NCBI GenBank assembly: GCA_900116395.1
Contig: FPAN01000008.1
Span: forward strand, 62,001-126,000
DNA: 64,000 bases
DNA from: Lachnospiraceae bacterium XBD2001
GTDB taxonomy: Bacteria; Bacillota; Clostridia; Lachnospirales; Lachnospiraceae
Reading direction: 5' to 3'
Below the pieces are notes generated by a model, which was given only the letters and a program-made list of their open reading frames with translations, was not told the DNA's origin and ran no database searches. This document shows, one piece after another, positions 18,236 to 26,973 of the stretch; within the stretch, counting starts at the first letter, position 1; each line of letters starts with the position of its first letter. The position numbers and the translations under genes are program-made.

Positions 18236-19063
18236 TTATCCTTTGACTGCTCCGGCAGAAATACTGCTGATGATGTATCTTGAGAAGAAGCAGAATACCA
18301 TCAATATTGGGATAACGGATAAGGCAACTGCCAGATAAATCGCACCCTGGTTGGCCTGAATGTCAAGGGAGGCACGAAGTGTAGCCATCATTACAGGCAA
18401 GGTGAACTTATCGTTCTTGTTCAAGATAATCATTGGTAACAGGTAGTTATTCCAGTTTCCGATGAATCCCATGATTCCCATGGTTGCCATCGCCGGTGCA
18501 ATGATCGGGATGATGATTCGATGGAAGGTATACAACTCGTTGGCACCATCAATACGCGCTGCTTCGATGAGGGACAGAGGCACACTTGCGATGATGTACT
18601 GTCGTAAAAAGAATACGGTTCCTGTTGCCGCAATGGCCGGAATGGTCAGCGGAATATAGGAATTTACCAGGTGCAACTTGGTACACAACTGATAGAATCC
18701 AATCAAGGATAACTGTCCCGGAATCATCATGAATACAAGGATTGCTCCGAAGATGATTTTGTTGCCCTTGAACTTATAAATAGCAAGTCCGTAAGCGGTC
18801 AACGCCGGGAAATATACGCCAAGCAAGGTAGCGGGAACGGCTACCAATACGCTGTTCCACATACCAAGGAATACGTTAAAATAGTTGAATAATCGGTCCC
18901 AGTTCTCCTTCAAGTAATGACTTGGAATGAAGGTAAATGACTGGGAAATCTCTGCTCCGCTTCTGGTGGCGTTAACGATCATCAGCAGGAACGGAAGCAG
19001 GCAGGCAAGAGCTAAAATGATTAGAGCCAGATATAATACTCCTTTTTTAATTCGAAAGCCCAT
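18236..19063 (-). CDS. ABC sugar transporter permease, MalG type
   Basis: 275 residues with six predicted membrane helices and the permease loop motif EAARIDGANELYTFHRIIIP (EAA box) that contacts the ATPase. Belongs to the CUT1 class that imports oligosaccharides. It follows the other permease gene with 3 bases between. No ATPase gene is in the cluster; CUT1 systems of Firmicutes often share one encoded elsewhere (MsmX-type). Confidence 0.93.
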   Translation of the reverse strand: MGFRIKKGVLYLALIILALACLLPFLLMIVNATRSGAEISQSFTFIPSHYLKENWDRLFNYFNVFLGMWNSVLVAVPATLLGVYFPALTAYGLAIYKFKGNKIIFGAILVFMMIPGQLSLIGFYQLCTKLHLVNSYIPLTIPAIAATGTVFFLRQYIIASVPLSLIEAARIDGANELYTFHRIIIPIIAPAMATMGIMGFIGNWNNYLLPMIILNKNDKFTLPVMMATLRASLDIQANQGAIYLAVALSVIPILMVFCFFSRYIISSISAGAVKG

Positions 19064-19066
19064 CTT

Positions 19067-19993
19067 TTAGTCCTCCCCTCGGTTAAACAGTTTTATCTGA
19101 ATCACAGATACCGTCAAAATAATTAAGAACAATGCATAAGCAATGGCAGATGCATAGCCGGTCTGAATGGTACCTGCGGTGAATCCAAATTTATAGAGAT
19201 ACATCATAACGGTCTGCGTGGATCCATAGGATGCGCTGGCAGGTTCCGTCATAAGGAATGGCAGATCGAACATCTGCAATCCACCGATCAATGATGTAAT
19301 TGCAACATACATCATGATTGGCTTAATCAGCGGCAAGGTAATGCGTCCGAAGATGGTCCAGCGACCGGCTCCGTCCAATGCTGCTGCTTCGAAGTAATCT
19401 TTGGAAATACCCTGTACGGCTGCCATCAACATAATGAAGGAATTACCGAACCACATCCACGCCTGAATGACAGCGATACTTGGGCCGGCGGTTGCCGTAC
19501 TTCCAATCCAGTCGATTGGATTGTAGTGTGCTCCGAACAATCGATAGATGGTTGAGAGCATCTGGTTGAAGGTACCGAATCTCCAGTCCAATAAGGTCTT
19601 GAAGAGGAATGCAACGGATGTTGCTGCAATCAGATTCGGTAAGTAATAAATCACACGGAATACAGGAAGACCGTGCATCTTGTACTTCACGTCGGAGAAG
19701 ACCATCATCAGTAAGAAGGCCAATCCCAACTGTAAGACGATATTTACCACCCAGATTCGGACGGTATTCCACAACGCAATCCAGAAAAACTTGTCCGTTA
19801 CGACACGTTTGTAGTTCGCAAGCCCAATCCAGTGAGCATCTCCCATTACTTTCAGATCCGTAAAGCTTAAGTACAAGGTACGAAGCACAGGATATACGCT
19901 GAAGATGAGGAAGACTATTACGAACGGCGCAACAAACAGGTAGCCCCAGTTGTTGTATCTTGTTAACTTTTTATTCGCTTGATTCGTTTTCAT
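19067..19993 (-). CDS. ABC sugar transporter permease, MalF type
   Basis: 308 residues from the ATG at 19993, which has AGAGG upstream. Six predicted helices, beginning WGYLFVAPFVIVFLIFSVYP, and the EAA box DYFEAAALDGAGRWTIFGRI. Partner of the next permease in a CUT1 importer. Transcribed from the solute-binding gene upstream through a hairpin at 20020-20048 that may lower expression of the membrane components. Confidence 0.92.
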   Translation of the reverse strand: MKTNQANKKLTRYNNWGYLFVAPFVIVFLIFSVYPVLRTLYLSFTDLKVMGDAHWIGLANYKRVVTDKFFWIALWNTVRIWVVNIVLQLGLAFLLMMVFSDVKYKMHGLPVFRVIYYLPNLIAATSVAFLFKTLLDWRFGTFNQMLSTIYRLFGAHYNPIDWIGSTATAGPSIAVIQAWMWFGNSFIMLMAAVQGISKDYFEAAALDGAGRWTIFGRITLPLIKPIMMYVAITSLIGGLQMFDLPFLMTEPASASYGSTQTVMMYLYKFGFTAGTIQTGYASAIAYALFLIILTVSVIQIKLFNRGED

Positions 19994-20019
19994 AGTGACC
20001 TCTGTTTTCCTTAGATATA

Positions 20020-20048
20020 CCAAGCCCGAAAGAATCTTCCGGGCTTGG
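20020..20048 (-). promoter_or_regulatory. Intercistronic hairpin between binding protein and permeases
   Basis: Perfect stem CCAAGCCCG / CGGGCTTGG with no U-run after it. Such hairpins commonly protect the upstream mRNA end and give more binding protein than permease. That function is inferred. Confidence 0.6.
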
Positions 20049-20097
20049 TTATAATTTAGGGGTTCCCAATCGTGGGAATTATATGGTGAAGAATAAA

Positions 20098-21477
20098 CTA
20101 TCTTGTTACTTCAATTTCAGGATAGGTAGACTCAACCGTGTCATAGAATGTTGCAAGAGCCTCATCCTTGGTAGCCTGGCCGGTCTTGATGGAGCTGATT
20201 GCAGCACCCCAAGCATCGCCGATTACCTTGTCATACTTGGTTACCTTAGAGTAATCAATTCCCTTCGCCTGCTCTAACCAGAAGCTGTAGAGCTTCTCTC
20301 CGCCGTATACTTCGTTGGCATCATCTTTGTGCTTCTCAAGAGCAGAGATGAGGGAAACGGTATCACCTTCGGAGTAATCAATCCACCAGTCAGCGGTCTC
20401 TTCGTCTAAAGTACAGAACTTAACGAAATCCCATGCAAGGTCCTTCTTCTCAGATAAGGAAGAAATTCCGATGTAGGTACCACCACCGAAACCATAAGCA
20501 GGTCCGGCACATACGCCCCACTTACCGGAAGTATCACCTACGTTATCACGCATGGTAAGTACGCCCCAGCTTGGAAGACCGAATGCGAATACGGTAGTCT
20601 TCTCTAAGTCAGCAGTTGCCTCTTCGAAAGCTTCTGCATCCCAAACGTTAACGGAATCATCTTCGTAGTTCTGGATCTCAGCGGTAAGAATCGGAACCTC
20701 TCCGCTCATTGCCTGATACCAAGGTGTGGACCACTGGTTCGCATAAGCAGTTAAGTCATTCTGATACAGATCAATAACAAGATCCATGTAATCGAAACGA
20801 GCATCGCTTACGTTAAGCTTGTTGTCTACTACCCAAGCGCTGTCGCCGGAGAAGTAGTTGATCTCAGCATCGGAAGCGAAGATTCTGTAGCCTGCATCCT
20901 TCAAGGTCTGAGCAGTCTGCAAAATGGTATCGTAATCAGCGAACAACTTGCCGATTTCTTCCGGATCGTCAGTTCCGAATACTTCCTGAGCGATGTCACG
21001 ACGGTAGTAGATTCCTGCAGGAGTAATCTGGTATGAGATTGCTCTCTGGATACCCTCGGAATCCTGTCCGACTTTCCAAACGTAATCAACGATCTGACCC
21101 TCGTAATCCTTCGCACCCAGCTCATCAAGGTCAGCGAAGAATCCGTTGTCATAGAAATCTTCCAACATCTGTGGCTCACCTACGATGATGTCCGGCTCGG
21201 TCTCGCCACCCATCAATGCGGTCTGAACCTTGGTTGGGTAATCAGCAGGCTCGATAACTACGGTCTCAACGTTGACACCGGTCTTCTCCTGATAACGTGC
21301 ACCAAAATCCTTCAAATCGGATGCCAAAGTCCATACAACCAAGGACTCTTCCCCATTTGCAGCGGATGCGCTCTCACCGTTGGATGCGCTTCCACCCTCG
21401 CTGCTGGATCCACAAGCTGCCATGGACAAAACCATTGCTCCGCTTAATGCGATCGCCATAAGCTTTTTTAACTTCAT
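20098..21477 (-). CDS. Sugar-binding lipoprotein of the ABC importer
   Basis: 459 residues. Signal peptide with lipobox MVLSMAACGSS, lipidated Cys at 22. The body has the family 1 solute-binding pattern (ADYPTKVQTALMGGETEPDI, WVVDNKLN...). Strong AAAGGAGGG ribosome site. First gene of the transporter unit, followed by the two permeases. Ligand presumed to be a beta-glucan oligosaccharide because of the adjacent phosphorylases and GH3 enzyme. Confidence 0.92.
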   Translation of the reverse strand: MKLKKLMAIALSGAMVLSMAACGSSSEGGSASNGESASAANGEESLVVWTLASDLKDFGARYQEKTGVNVETVVIEPADYPTKVQTALMGGETEPDIIVGEPQMLEDFYDNGFFADLDELGAKDYEGQIVDYVWKVGQDSEGIQRAISYQITPAGIYYRRDIAQEVFGTDDPEEIGKLFADYDTILQTAQTLKDAGYRIFASDAEINYFSGDSAWVVDNKLNVSDARFDYMDLVIDLYQNDLTAYANQWSTPWYQAMSGEVPILTAEIQNYEDDSVNVWDAEAFEEATADLEKTTVFAFGLPSWGVLTMRDNVGDTSGKWGVCAGPAYGFGGGTYIGISSLSEKKDLAWDFVKFCTLDEETADWWIDYSEGDTVSLISALEKHKDDANEVYGGEKLYSFWLEQAKGIDYSKVTKYDKVIGDAWGAAISSIKTGQATKDEALATFYDTVESTYPEIEVTR

Positions 21478-21532
21478 GTTAAAATTCCCTCCTTTAATCT
21501 TGCACTTTATGTGCTTGGCTTATCATGCCTTG

Positions 21533-21596
21533 ATTATAGGAGGGAATCTTAAGGGAAAAAATGATTCAATTTTTAAAAAGGTGTCATTTTTTTAGT
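21533..21596 (-). promoter_or_regulatory. Promoter of the transporter unit with candidate AraC site
   Basis: On minus a -10 TATAAT lies at 21538-21533 with only a weak -35. The motif ACTAAAAAAATGACACC (21596-21580) lies about 50-65 bases upstream of the expected start and is repeated exactly at 28758-28774. A weak -35 plus an upstream A-rich site fits activation by the YesN-like regulator. Confidence 0.55.
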
Positions 21597-21600
21597 ATCA

Positions 21601-24600
21601 TTATTTTCGTGACAGATACACGTGTAATTCCTTGATTTTGCCGTCACGAATCGCCATAGCGTCCGCACCGATTAAGGTGTCTCCACGGAAGGAACGCATC
21701 TCTTTGCCCTCCTCGTAGAGGTCCATGGACTCGGTGGTGTAGTTGCCCGGCAGGAAGTCGCCCTGTCCGTCGCAGTGGTATACCACCTTCATGTTGCCGC
21801 CGAAGGTTGCGCTTACCGTATGGTTCTCATCGATTAAGTAAGCCGGCAATACCGGAGCTAAATGGAAGCACAACGCATCCTTCATGGTAAACGGCTGCTG
21901 GCCGAACATCATACCCTTCCACATGCTGATGTACTCAATGGTGGAACCGGAGAGGCGTGCTACGAAGCCCTTGCCGTGGATCTTGCCGTTGGGGTTGGCA
22001 GAGCTTGCGATAAAAGAGGAGTTCTCCAAAATAGAACGTCCATACACTTCCGGATCCATAAACGGAACGCAGGCGCTGTGGAAGTCAGAAACGAATTCTT
22101 CATAGAGACCGCTTCGTAGTAATTCCAACAAATACTTGTATTCCATGTGTAGCCAGATGGACTCGTTCTCTAGCCATCCCGGAGTGAAGCATCGGCAACG
22201 TCCCAGCTCGTAGCTGGCACTCTCTAAGGACTCATTGATCTTGTACATGGCAAGCTTGGTGTCATAGAGATTGGATGCTTTTACCTTGTCGTAGAGCTGT
22301 TTCTTTTTCTCCTGTGGCAGCGGCAGCTTCAGATAGCGCACCGGGCCTTCTAGGAATGCCGGAACCATATGAAGCAGGAATTCTGTCGGATGAATACCCT
22401 GGGCATCTTCCGTATCCTTGGTGACTTCATAGTAGAAATAGGTTGGAGCCAAGCCATTACCAAGGCGCAGTGCACCTTCAATACCAAGCTGTAATACCTC
22501 GGCGAACTGGCCGATGATACTGCGCAGCTCCTGTGTGGATACCGTAACCACCTCACCGGAAATACCGTCATAGACCCGGTCGCGATAAGCTTCCTTGGCA
22601 TCGTTGATGCCGTTCCAGAAGTCTAAGTGCAACAGCCGCTCTCCACCGGCAATCTCCGGAAGCTGGGCAGCCACCACCCTGTGAAGGGCCTGAAGGAATT
22701 CCTCTAACTCCACGAAAATCGAAATTTCCCGCTCCAGACCCAAGGCGTGGTCAAGGTAGGTCAGCATGCGCTGCAATTCGTAGGTCTCTGCCATAGAGGA
22801 ACCGAAGATTCCCGGCAATCCATTCAACGCATCGTACCAACCCGGTTTGCCGCCCTCCATCTCGATTCCCATGCCGTACGGGTCAATGGTGGCGAACTTG
22901 GTAGCGGCAAGCACCAACAACTTCTCTAAGAGGCTGCCACGGTATACGGTGCCATGGCCCATGCCGGTACGAACCAGCTTATCCTCGGTATTACGCTTAC
23001 TCTTCTCATCCAAGGCATGATACTGACGAATGCCCTGTGGGGTGCGCTCATAGCGAGCGGCACGTGGATTGACTTTTTCCTGGGATAGGAAGTAGGTATA
23101 ACGCTGCTCCGTTAAGAGTTCCACTTCCTTCTCCGGATACATGGACAGATACTCTTCCACCAAATCCAGGTTGTAGGTCCAGTGGTCACACCAGTAGCCT
23201 TCCCCGAAGTTGGCACCAAGGCCTTCCTTGGCTTCTGTCATAATGCGATGGAACTCGCTCTCCACTTCCTCGGGATTCTGATGTTTTTCCAACAATTCCT
23301 TATAGAGGGCGCCCGGAGTGAAGGTCTTACCCTCGTACTCGTAGATCTTCTTCTCCACAGACAATGGATTGTAGCCATCTAGCTGAATCAGGTCGTAGAA
23401 CATGTGAATGCTGTCTCTTCCGGTCTTGGGATGGAAGAATACATCACAACGACGGTTCTGGTTCACGTCACGGAAGTTGCCGTTGCCCTGGGAGAAAAAC
23501 TCCGGTGACATAGAGAAGAAGTTGTACTCTCGCTCTAAGTCGCCGTGCTTTCTGGAATAAACGTAGAAGGTCTTATCCTCTCCCAACTCGATTGGAAGAC
23601 CGCCACGTAACACGTTGTCCATGTAGGTATATCGGGTGTAGGCATCAAAGGCCTCGTTGGCGGTATGGGTATCGATGCAGTCCGTCAGCTCTTCCGTTAA
23701 GGCTCTGGCACGGGCTAACTTCGCTTCGAAGTAAGCTCCGTCCAAGGTATGGCTTGCAAGGAAAGCCTCCAGAATCTCCGGAGATTCTACCTGGCCGTAG
23801 AGCTCGTATAAGGTGTAAGATTCTCCCGGCTGTAATGTTTGATTTCCAACGAAGAAGCAACCCGGTACCAGGTTGGAGGTATTCTGGCGACGGGATAAGA
23901 CTTCCTCTAATCCCCCATCCTTGAATACCACTGCTGTCTCAAGGGACTGGTCGTAATCGAATAACACGTCGTTATCCACAACTACCTGCTGCAAATTGCC
24001 CTGCCTATCCACGCCAAGGGCGAAGTTGCTACCGGAAATCTCCTGTACGCTGGCGGTATCTGCCATGGAAGCACGTACACGGAACTTCGGCACACGGCTG
24101 TCCACCTCTTCCACCTGCATCCAGGCTTTGGAGAGCTGGGCCATGTTTTTCATACTATCTAAGCTCACTCCATAAGGGATCAGCGCCGGCATTCCGTCTA
24201 CATAGGCAAGGTTCAGCGGATGGTCCGTGGTATTTTCCCAGGTGACCTTCCGCACCAGGGCACCAATCTGCTCCTCCGGTAATACGAAGTAGCTGATGCG
24301 GGTAGCAACGGCGTCGTCTTCGGATACGGATAATACGTTCATCTCAATGTCCATAGCGTGGGCCATGTTCTCATCGGCGAAGGCTTCCCGGTAGGTGCCG
24401 TCCACCTGCAAGAAGGTACGGAATCCCGTACGCTTCACGTTCTGATAAGCGGTGTGAGCCGGGTAGAACTCCATGATGCTGTGATCCTTGTTCTCTACAC
24501 CGAAGCTGCACACAGCCTGTCCCCGGTTTACGTAGTAGCACCAGATGGGAATTCCGTGGATTCCCGCGATGCCCGGCAGGAAGCTGGCAAATGTGCTTTT

Positions 24601-24633
24601 CTTCCCGTATGTGTCTATGCGAAATTCTTTCAT
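21601..24633 (-). CDS. Large glycoside phosphorylase (GH94-related)
   Basis: 1010 residues, no signal peptide, cytoplasmic. The N-terminal part is a beta-sandwich of the GH94/GT36 kind (IPIWCYYVNRGQAVCSFG) and the centre an (alpha/alpha)6 barrel with GKPGWYDALNGLPGIFGSSM; its Asp is the likely general acid. The C-terminal segment has NGKGFVARLSGSTIEY-like sequence (actual GKIHGKGFVARLSGSTIEYI). Family reaction: reversible phosphorolysis of a beta-glucoside giving alpha-glucose 1-phosphate. Length and the GWYDALNGLPG motif differ from cellobiose phosphorylases of about 810 residues, so a beta-1,3- or beta-1,2-oligoglucan enzyme (GH94, GH149 or GH161-like) is possible. Linkage cannot be read from the sequence. 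Confidence 0.8.
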   Translation of the reverse strand: MKEFRIDTYGKKSTFASFLPGIAGIHGIPIWCYYVNRGQAVCSFGVENKDHSIMEFYPAHTAYQNVKRTGFRTFLQVDGTYREAFADENMAHAMDIEMNVLSVSEDDAVATRISYFVLPEEQIGALVRKVTWENTTDHPLNLAYVDGMPALIPYGVSLDSMKNMAQLSKAWMQVEEVDSRVPKFRVRASMADTASVQEISGSNFALGVDRQGNLQQVVVDNDVLFDYDQSLETAVVFKDGGLEEVLSRRQNTSNLVPGCFFVGNQTLQPGESYTLYELYGQVESPEILEAFLASHTLDGAYFEAKLARARALTEELTDCIDTHTANEAFDAYTRYTYMDNVLRGGLPIELGEDKTFYVYSRKHGDLEREYNFFSMSPEFFSQGNGNFRDVNQNRRCDVFFHPKTGRDSIHMFYDLIQLDGYNPLSVEKKIYEYEGKTFTPGALYKELLEKHQNPEEVESEFHRIMTEAKEGLGANFGEGYWCDHWTYNLDLVEEYLSMYPEKEVELLTEQRYTYFLSQEKVNPRAARYERTPQGIRQYHALDEKSKRNTEDKLVRTGMGHGTVYRGSLLEKLLVLAATKFATIDPYGMGIEMEGGKPGWYDALNGLPGIFGSSMAETYELQRMLTYLDHALGLEREISIFVELEEFLQALHRVVAAQLPEIAGGERLLHLDFWNGINDAKEAYRDRVYDGISGEVVTVSTQELRSIIGQFAEVLQLGIEGALRLGNGLAPTYFYYEVTKDTEDAQGIHPTEFLLHMVPAFLEGPVRYLKLPLPQEKKKQLYDKVKASNLYDTKLAMYKINESLESASYELGRCRCFTPGWLENESIWLHMEYKYLLELLRSGLYEEFVSDFHSACVPFMDPEVYGRSILENSSFIASSANPNGKIHGKGFVARLSGSTIEYISMWKGMMFGQQPFTMKDALCFHLAPVLPAYLIDENHTVSATFGGNMKVVYHCDGQGDFLPGNYTTESMDLYEEGKEMRSFRGDTLIGADAMAIRDGKIKELHVYLSRK

Positions 24634-24648
24634 CTTTTTTCTTCCTTC

Positions 24649-26973
24649 CTATACTTCTTCCATTGTGCTTGTTCCGTCGGCATGAATGGTGATGCGACGC
24701 ATCGCACCCTGCCACGGTAAGGTAATGCTGGCGATGCCGTCACTATCGAACTGCTCCGGCATCAGCTGTGGATGAATCTCCATCTGGCCGTAACATGGCT
24801 TCACACCGAACATTTCCTGAACCACCGTAAGGAGATACCAGCTGGCCGCTCCCGTCAGGTAATGATAGAGTCCTCTGCCGCCCCGACCGAAGTACTCCGG
24901 AATGCCCGGGTAGATGTGGGATACGGTAAAATTCATGGACTGGCGGAACAGGGCTTCTAGGGCCTTATAGCCTTCCTTGCCATGACCACGCTTGTACAGG
25001 GCGTTGGCATACATCACTGCCATATGGGAGAACACCGCACCATTCTCTTTTTCTCCGTAGGCAAAACCGAACTGGCGCCCCATGTTCATCTTCACCTCGT
25101 GGAAGTTGGTATTCAGTCGATAGCCGCCGCAGGACTCATCGTAGAGCAAGCGGTCCGCCATGGTAACAATGGATGCAATCTGCTCCTCGGTGGCAGTGCC
25201 GCCCATAATGGCGAATACCTGGCCGGTTAACATCATCTGGCCGCCGGCAAGGGCGTTGCCGTCATTGTCGTAGTAACTGTTGAAGAAGCCATCCGTTAAC
25301 CATTCCTTGGCACGGATTTCTTCCTGGAGGCGACGTCCCATGGCGATCAGCTCGTCGCCTTCTGCCGTATTGATATTCTTATCCGGATAACGTTCGGCTA
25401 AGTGTAAGATCTCTTTGCCCAGGCTAATCAAGTTGGCTGCATAGGCATTGGAAAATGCGGTACTCTCCCCACGCTCTCCTGCCAGATCCAGCGCGTCGTT
25501 CCAATCCGCATCCAAAAGGCGCAGCATGCCATGCTCGCCCCTCTTGGCATAAGCGGCTTTGTTCTGTAGGATTAAATGTTCCAAAAGTGTTCCACGCTTG
25601 TCGCTCTCGAAGTAGCCCTGTTCCTCTAAGAGGATGGCTTCGTCTCCGGTTTGATGGATATACAACTGCATGGTCATCCAAGGCCACATGCCGTGATCCA
25701 TCCAGACGCGGGAGATGCCGTTCCGATCCGCCTTGAAGTTGCCAAGGCCCTCTCCGATGATGGTGGCGTTGGTGCCGTCTGCTCTTACTCCGGCGAAGTT
25801 GGCGATTAACATGTCGCGGACCTGCTCCGGATGCATAATCAGCAGCGCCAGGCAATCCTGCCATAAATCTCTCCAGCCTCTGCCGCCACGACCGTAGTCA
25901 TGATGAGGCAGGAAGGAGCAACCGAAGATTCGTCGAAGCTCCGGTTGAACTCCTACCCAGGTGAAGAAGAAATCAAACTGTGGATTGGCCGTATGGATTC
26001 GAATCGGGGCTAGGGCTGCCCAATGGTCGATGGTTGCTTGTAGGGAGGATGCAACGGATTCCATACTCATCCAATGGGATCTTGTCTGTTCTATTTCGGA
26101 CGCATCGGATGCAATTCCGATGACGATGATATAGGTCTTTTTCTCTTGCGGGGCTAAGATGGTAGCGGCAAAACGAAGGGCACCGATGACTTCCTGTCCC
26201 TCGGTAGCTTCCCCGGCATGCTGCCAGATATCTTCCTTGTGGCACACCAGACTCTCGGGCCAGGTCAAATCTCCACTTCCGATGAAGTCATCCAATACGC
26301 CACAGCACTCCACCGGCTTGCTTCCGTCCTCGCACATGCCCTCCACGTAGTAGACGCTGTCTCCCGGCTGGTGTCCACGCTCATCGAAGGACAGAGTCGG
26401 GGTATTGCGCACACCGTACTCCGTGACTTCCATACGATTCAGTAAGGACGTAACATGGCGATGGTCACGGATGTTGTCCGCACTACGACCATACATTGGG
26501 ATGGCTGTTGTAAATCGAACATTCCGTGGGCGGTCACTAATATTCTGAATGGTGACCTGATGGACTTCGTAGTTGCCGTCATATGGAACAAAAGAGAGAA
26601 TCTCGGAGGATAATTCCATACGCCTGTTGCTACGGTGCATCTTGTGATAGAGAATGCCGGCCTCTAAGCGGGAGGTCTCCTCCTCGGTATAGCGGGCGGC
26701 TTCCTGAGGCGCAGATACGCCGGTTGCAGACCATAGGCCATGTTCCGTCTCCACCCAGAAGTTACGGGTGGAACGGTTGTTGTTTAGATTTTCAATGCTC
26801 ACCGGTTCCAAGAGGAAGTGGTTCTGGTCGATTTTGGCATCACCACCCAGGTTCGGGGTAATGCAAGACTTCAGTCCTGTCTCGGAACATAGCGGAAAAT
26901 ATAAGCCCGCTACCTTCTGTGGATTGTCAATTGTAAAGGTTGTTTCCATGTTTCCAATTACTCCTATTTCCAT
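24649..26973 (-). CDS. GH94 disaccharide/oligosaccharide phosphorylase
   Basis: 774 residues, cytoplasmic. Near residue 480 lies LLDADWNDALDLAGERGES, matching the catalytic DWND motif of GH94, and phosphate-site residues are expected nearby (GRGGRGWRDLWQDCLAL; FGRGGRGLYHYLTGAASWYL). It is 15 bases upstream of the larger phosphorylase and overlaps the beta-helix gene by 10 bases, so the three are one transcript. Likely role: phosphorolysis of the disaccharide produced or imported by the pathway, sparing ATP in glucose activation. Confidence 0.87.
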   Translation of the reverse strand: MEIGVIGNMETTFTIDNPQKVAGLYFPLCSETGLKSCITPNLGGDAKIDQNHFLLEPVSIENLNNNRSTRNFWVETEHGLWSATGVSAPQEAARYTEEETSRLEAGILYHKMHRSNRRMELSSEILSFVPYDGNYEVHQVTIQNISDRPRNVRFTTAIPMYGRSADNIRDHRHVTSLLNRMEVTEYGVRNTPTLSFDERGHQPGDSVYYVEGMCEDGSKPVECCGVLDDFIGSGDLTWPESLVCHKEDIWQHAGEATEGQEVIGALRFAATILAPQEKKTYIIVIGIASDASEIEQTRSHWMSMESVASSLQATIDHWAALAPIRIHTANPQFDFFFTWVGVQPELRRIFGCSFLPHHDYGRGGRGWRDLWQDCLALLIMHPEQVRDMLIANFAGVRADGTNATIIGEGLGNFKADRNGISRVWMDHGMWPWMTMQLYIHQTGDEAILLEEQGYFESDKRGTLLEHLILQNKAAYAKRGEHGMLRLLDADWNDALDLAGERGESTAFSNAYAANLISLGKEILHLAERYPDKNINTAEGDELIAMGRRLQEEIRAKEWLTDGFFNSYYDNDGNALAGGQMMLTGQVFAIMGGTATEEQIASIVTMADRLLYDESCGGYRLNTNFHEVKMNMGRQFGFAYGEKENGAVFSHMAVMYANALYKRGHGKEGYKALEALFRQSMNFTVSHIYPGIPEYFGRGGRGLYHYLTGAASWYLLTVVQEMFGVKPCYGQMEIHPQLMPEQFDSDGIASITLPWQGAMRRITIHADGTSTMEEV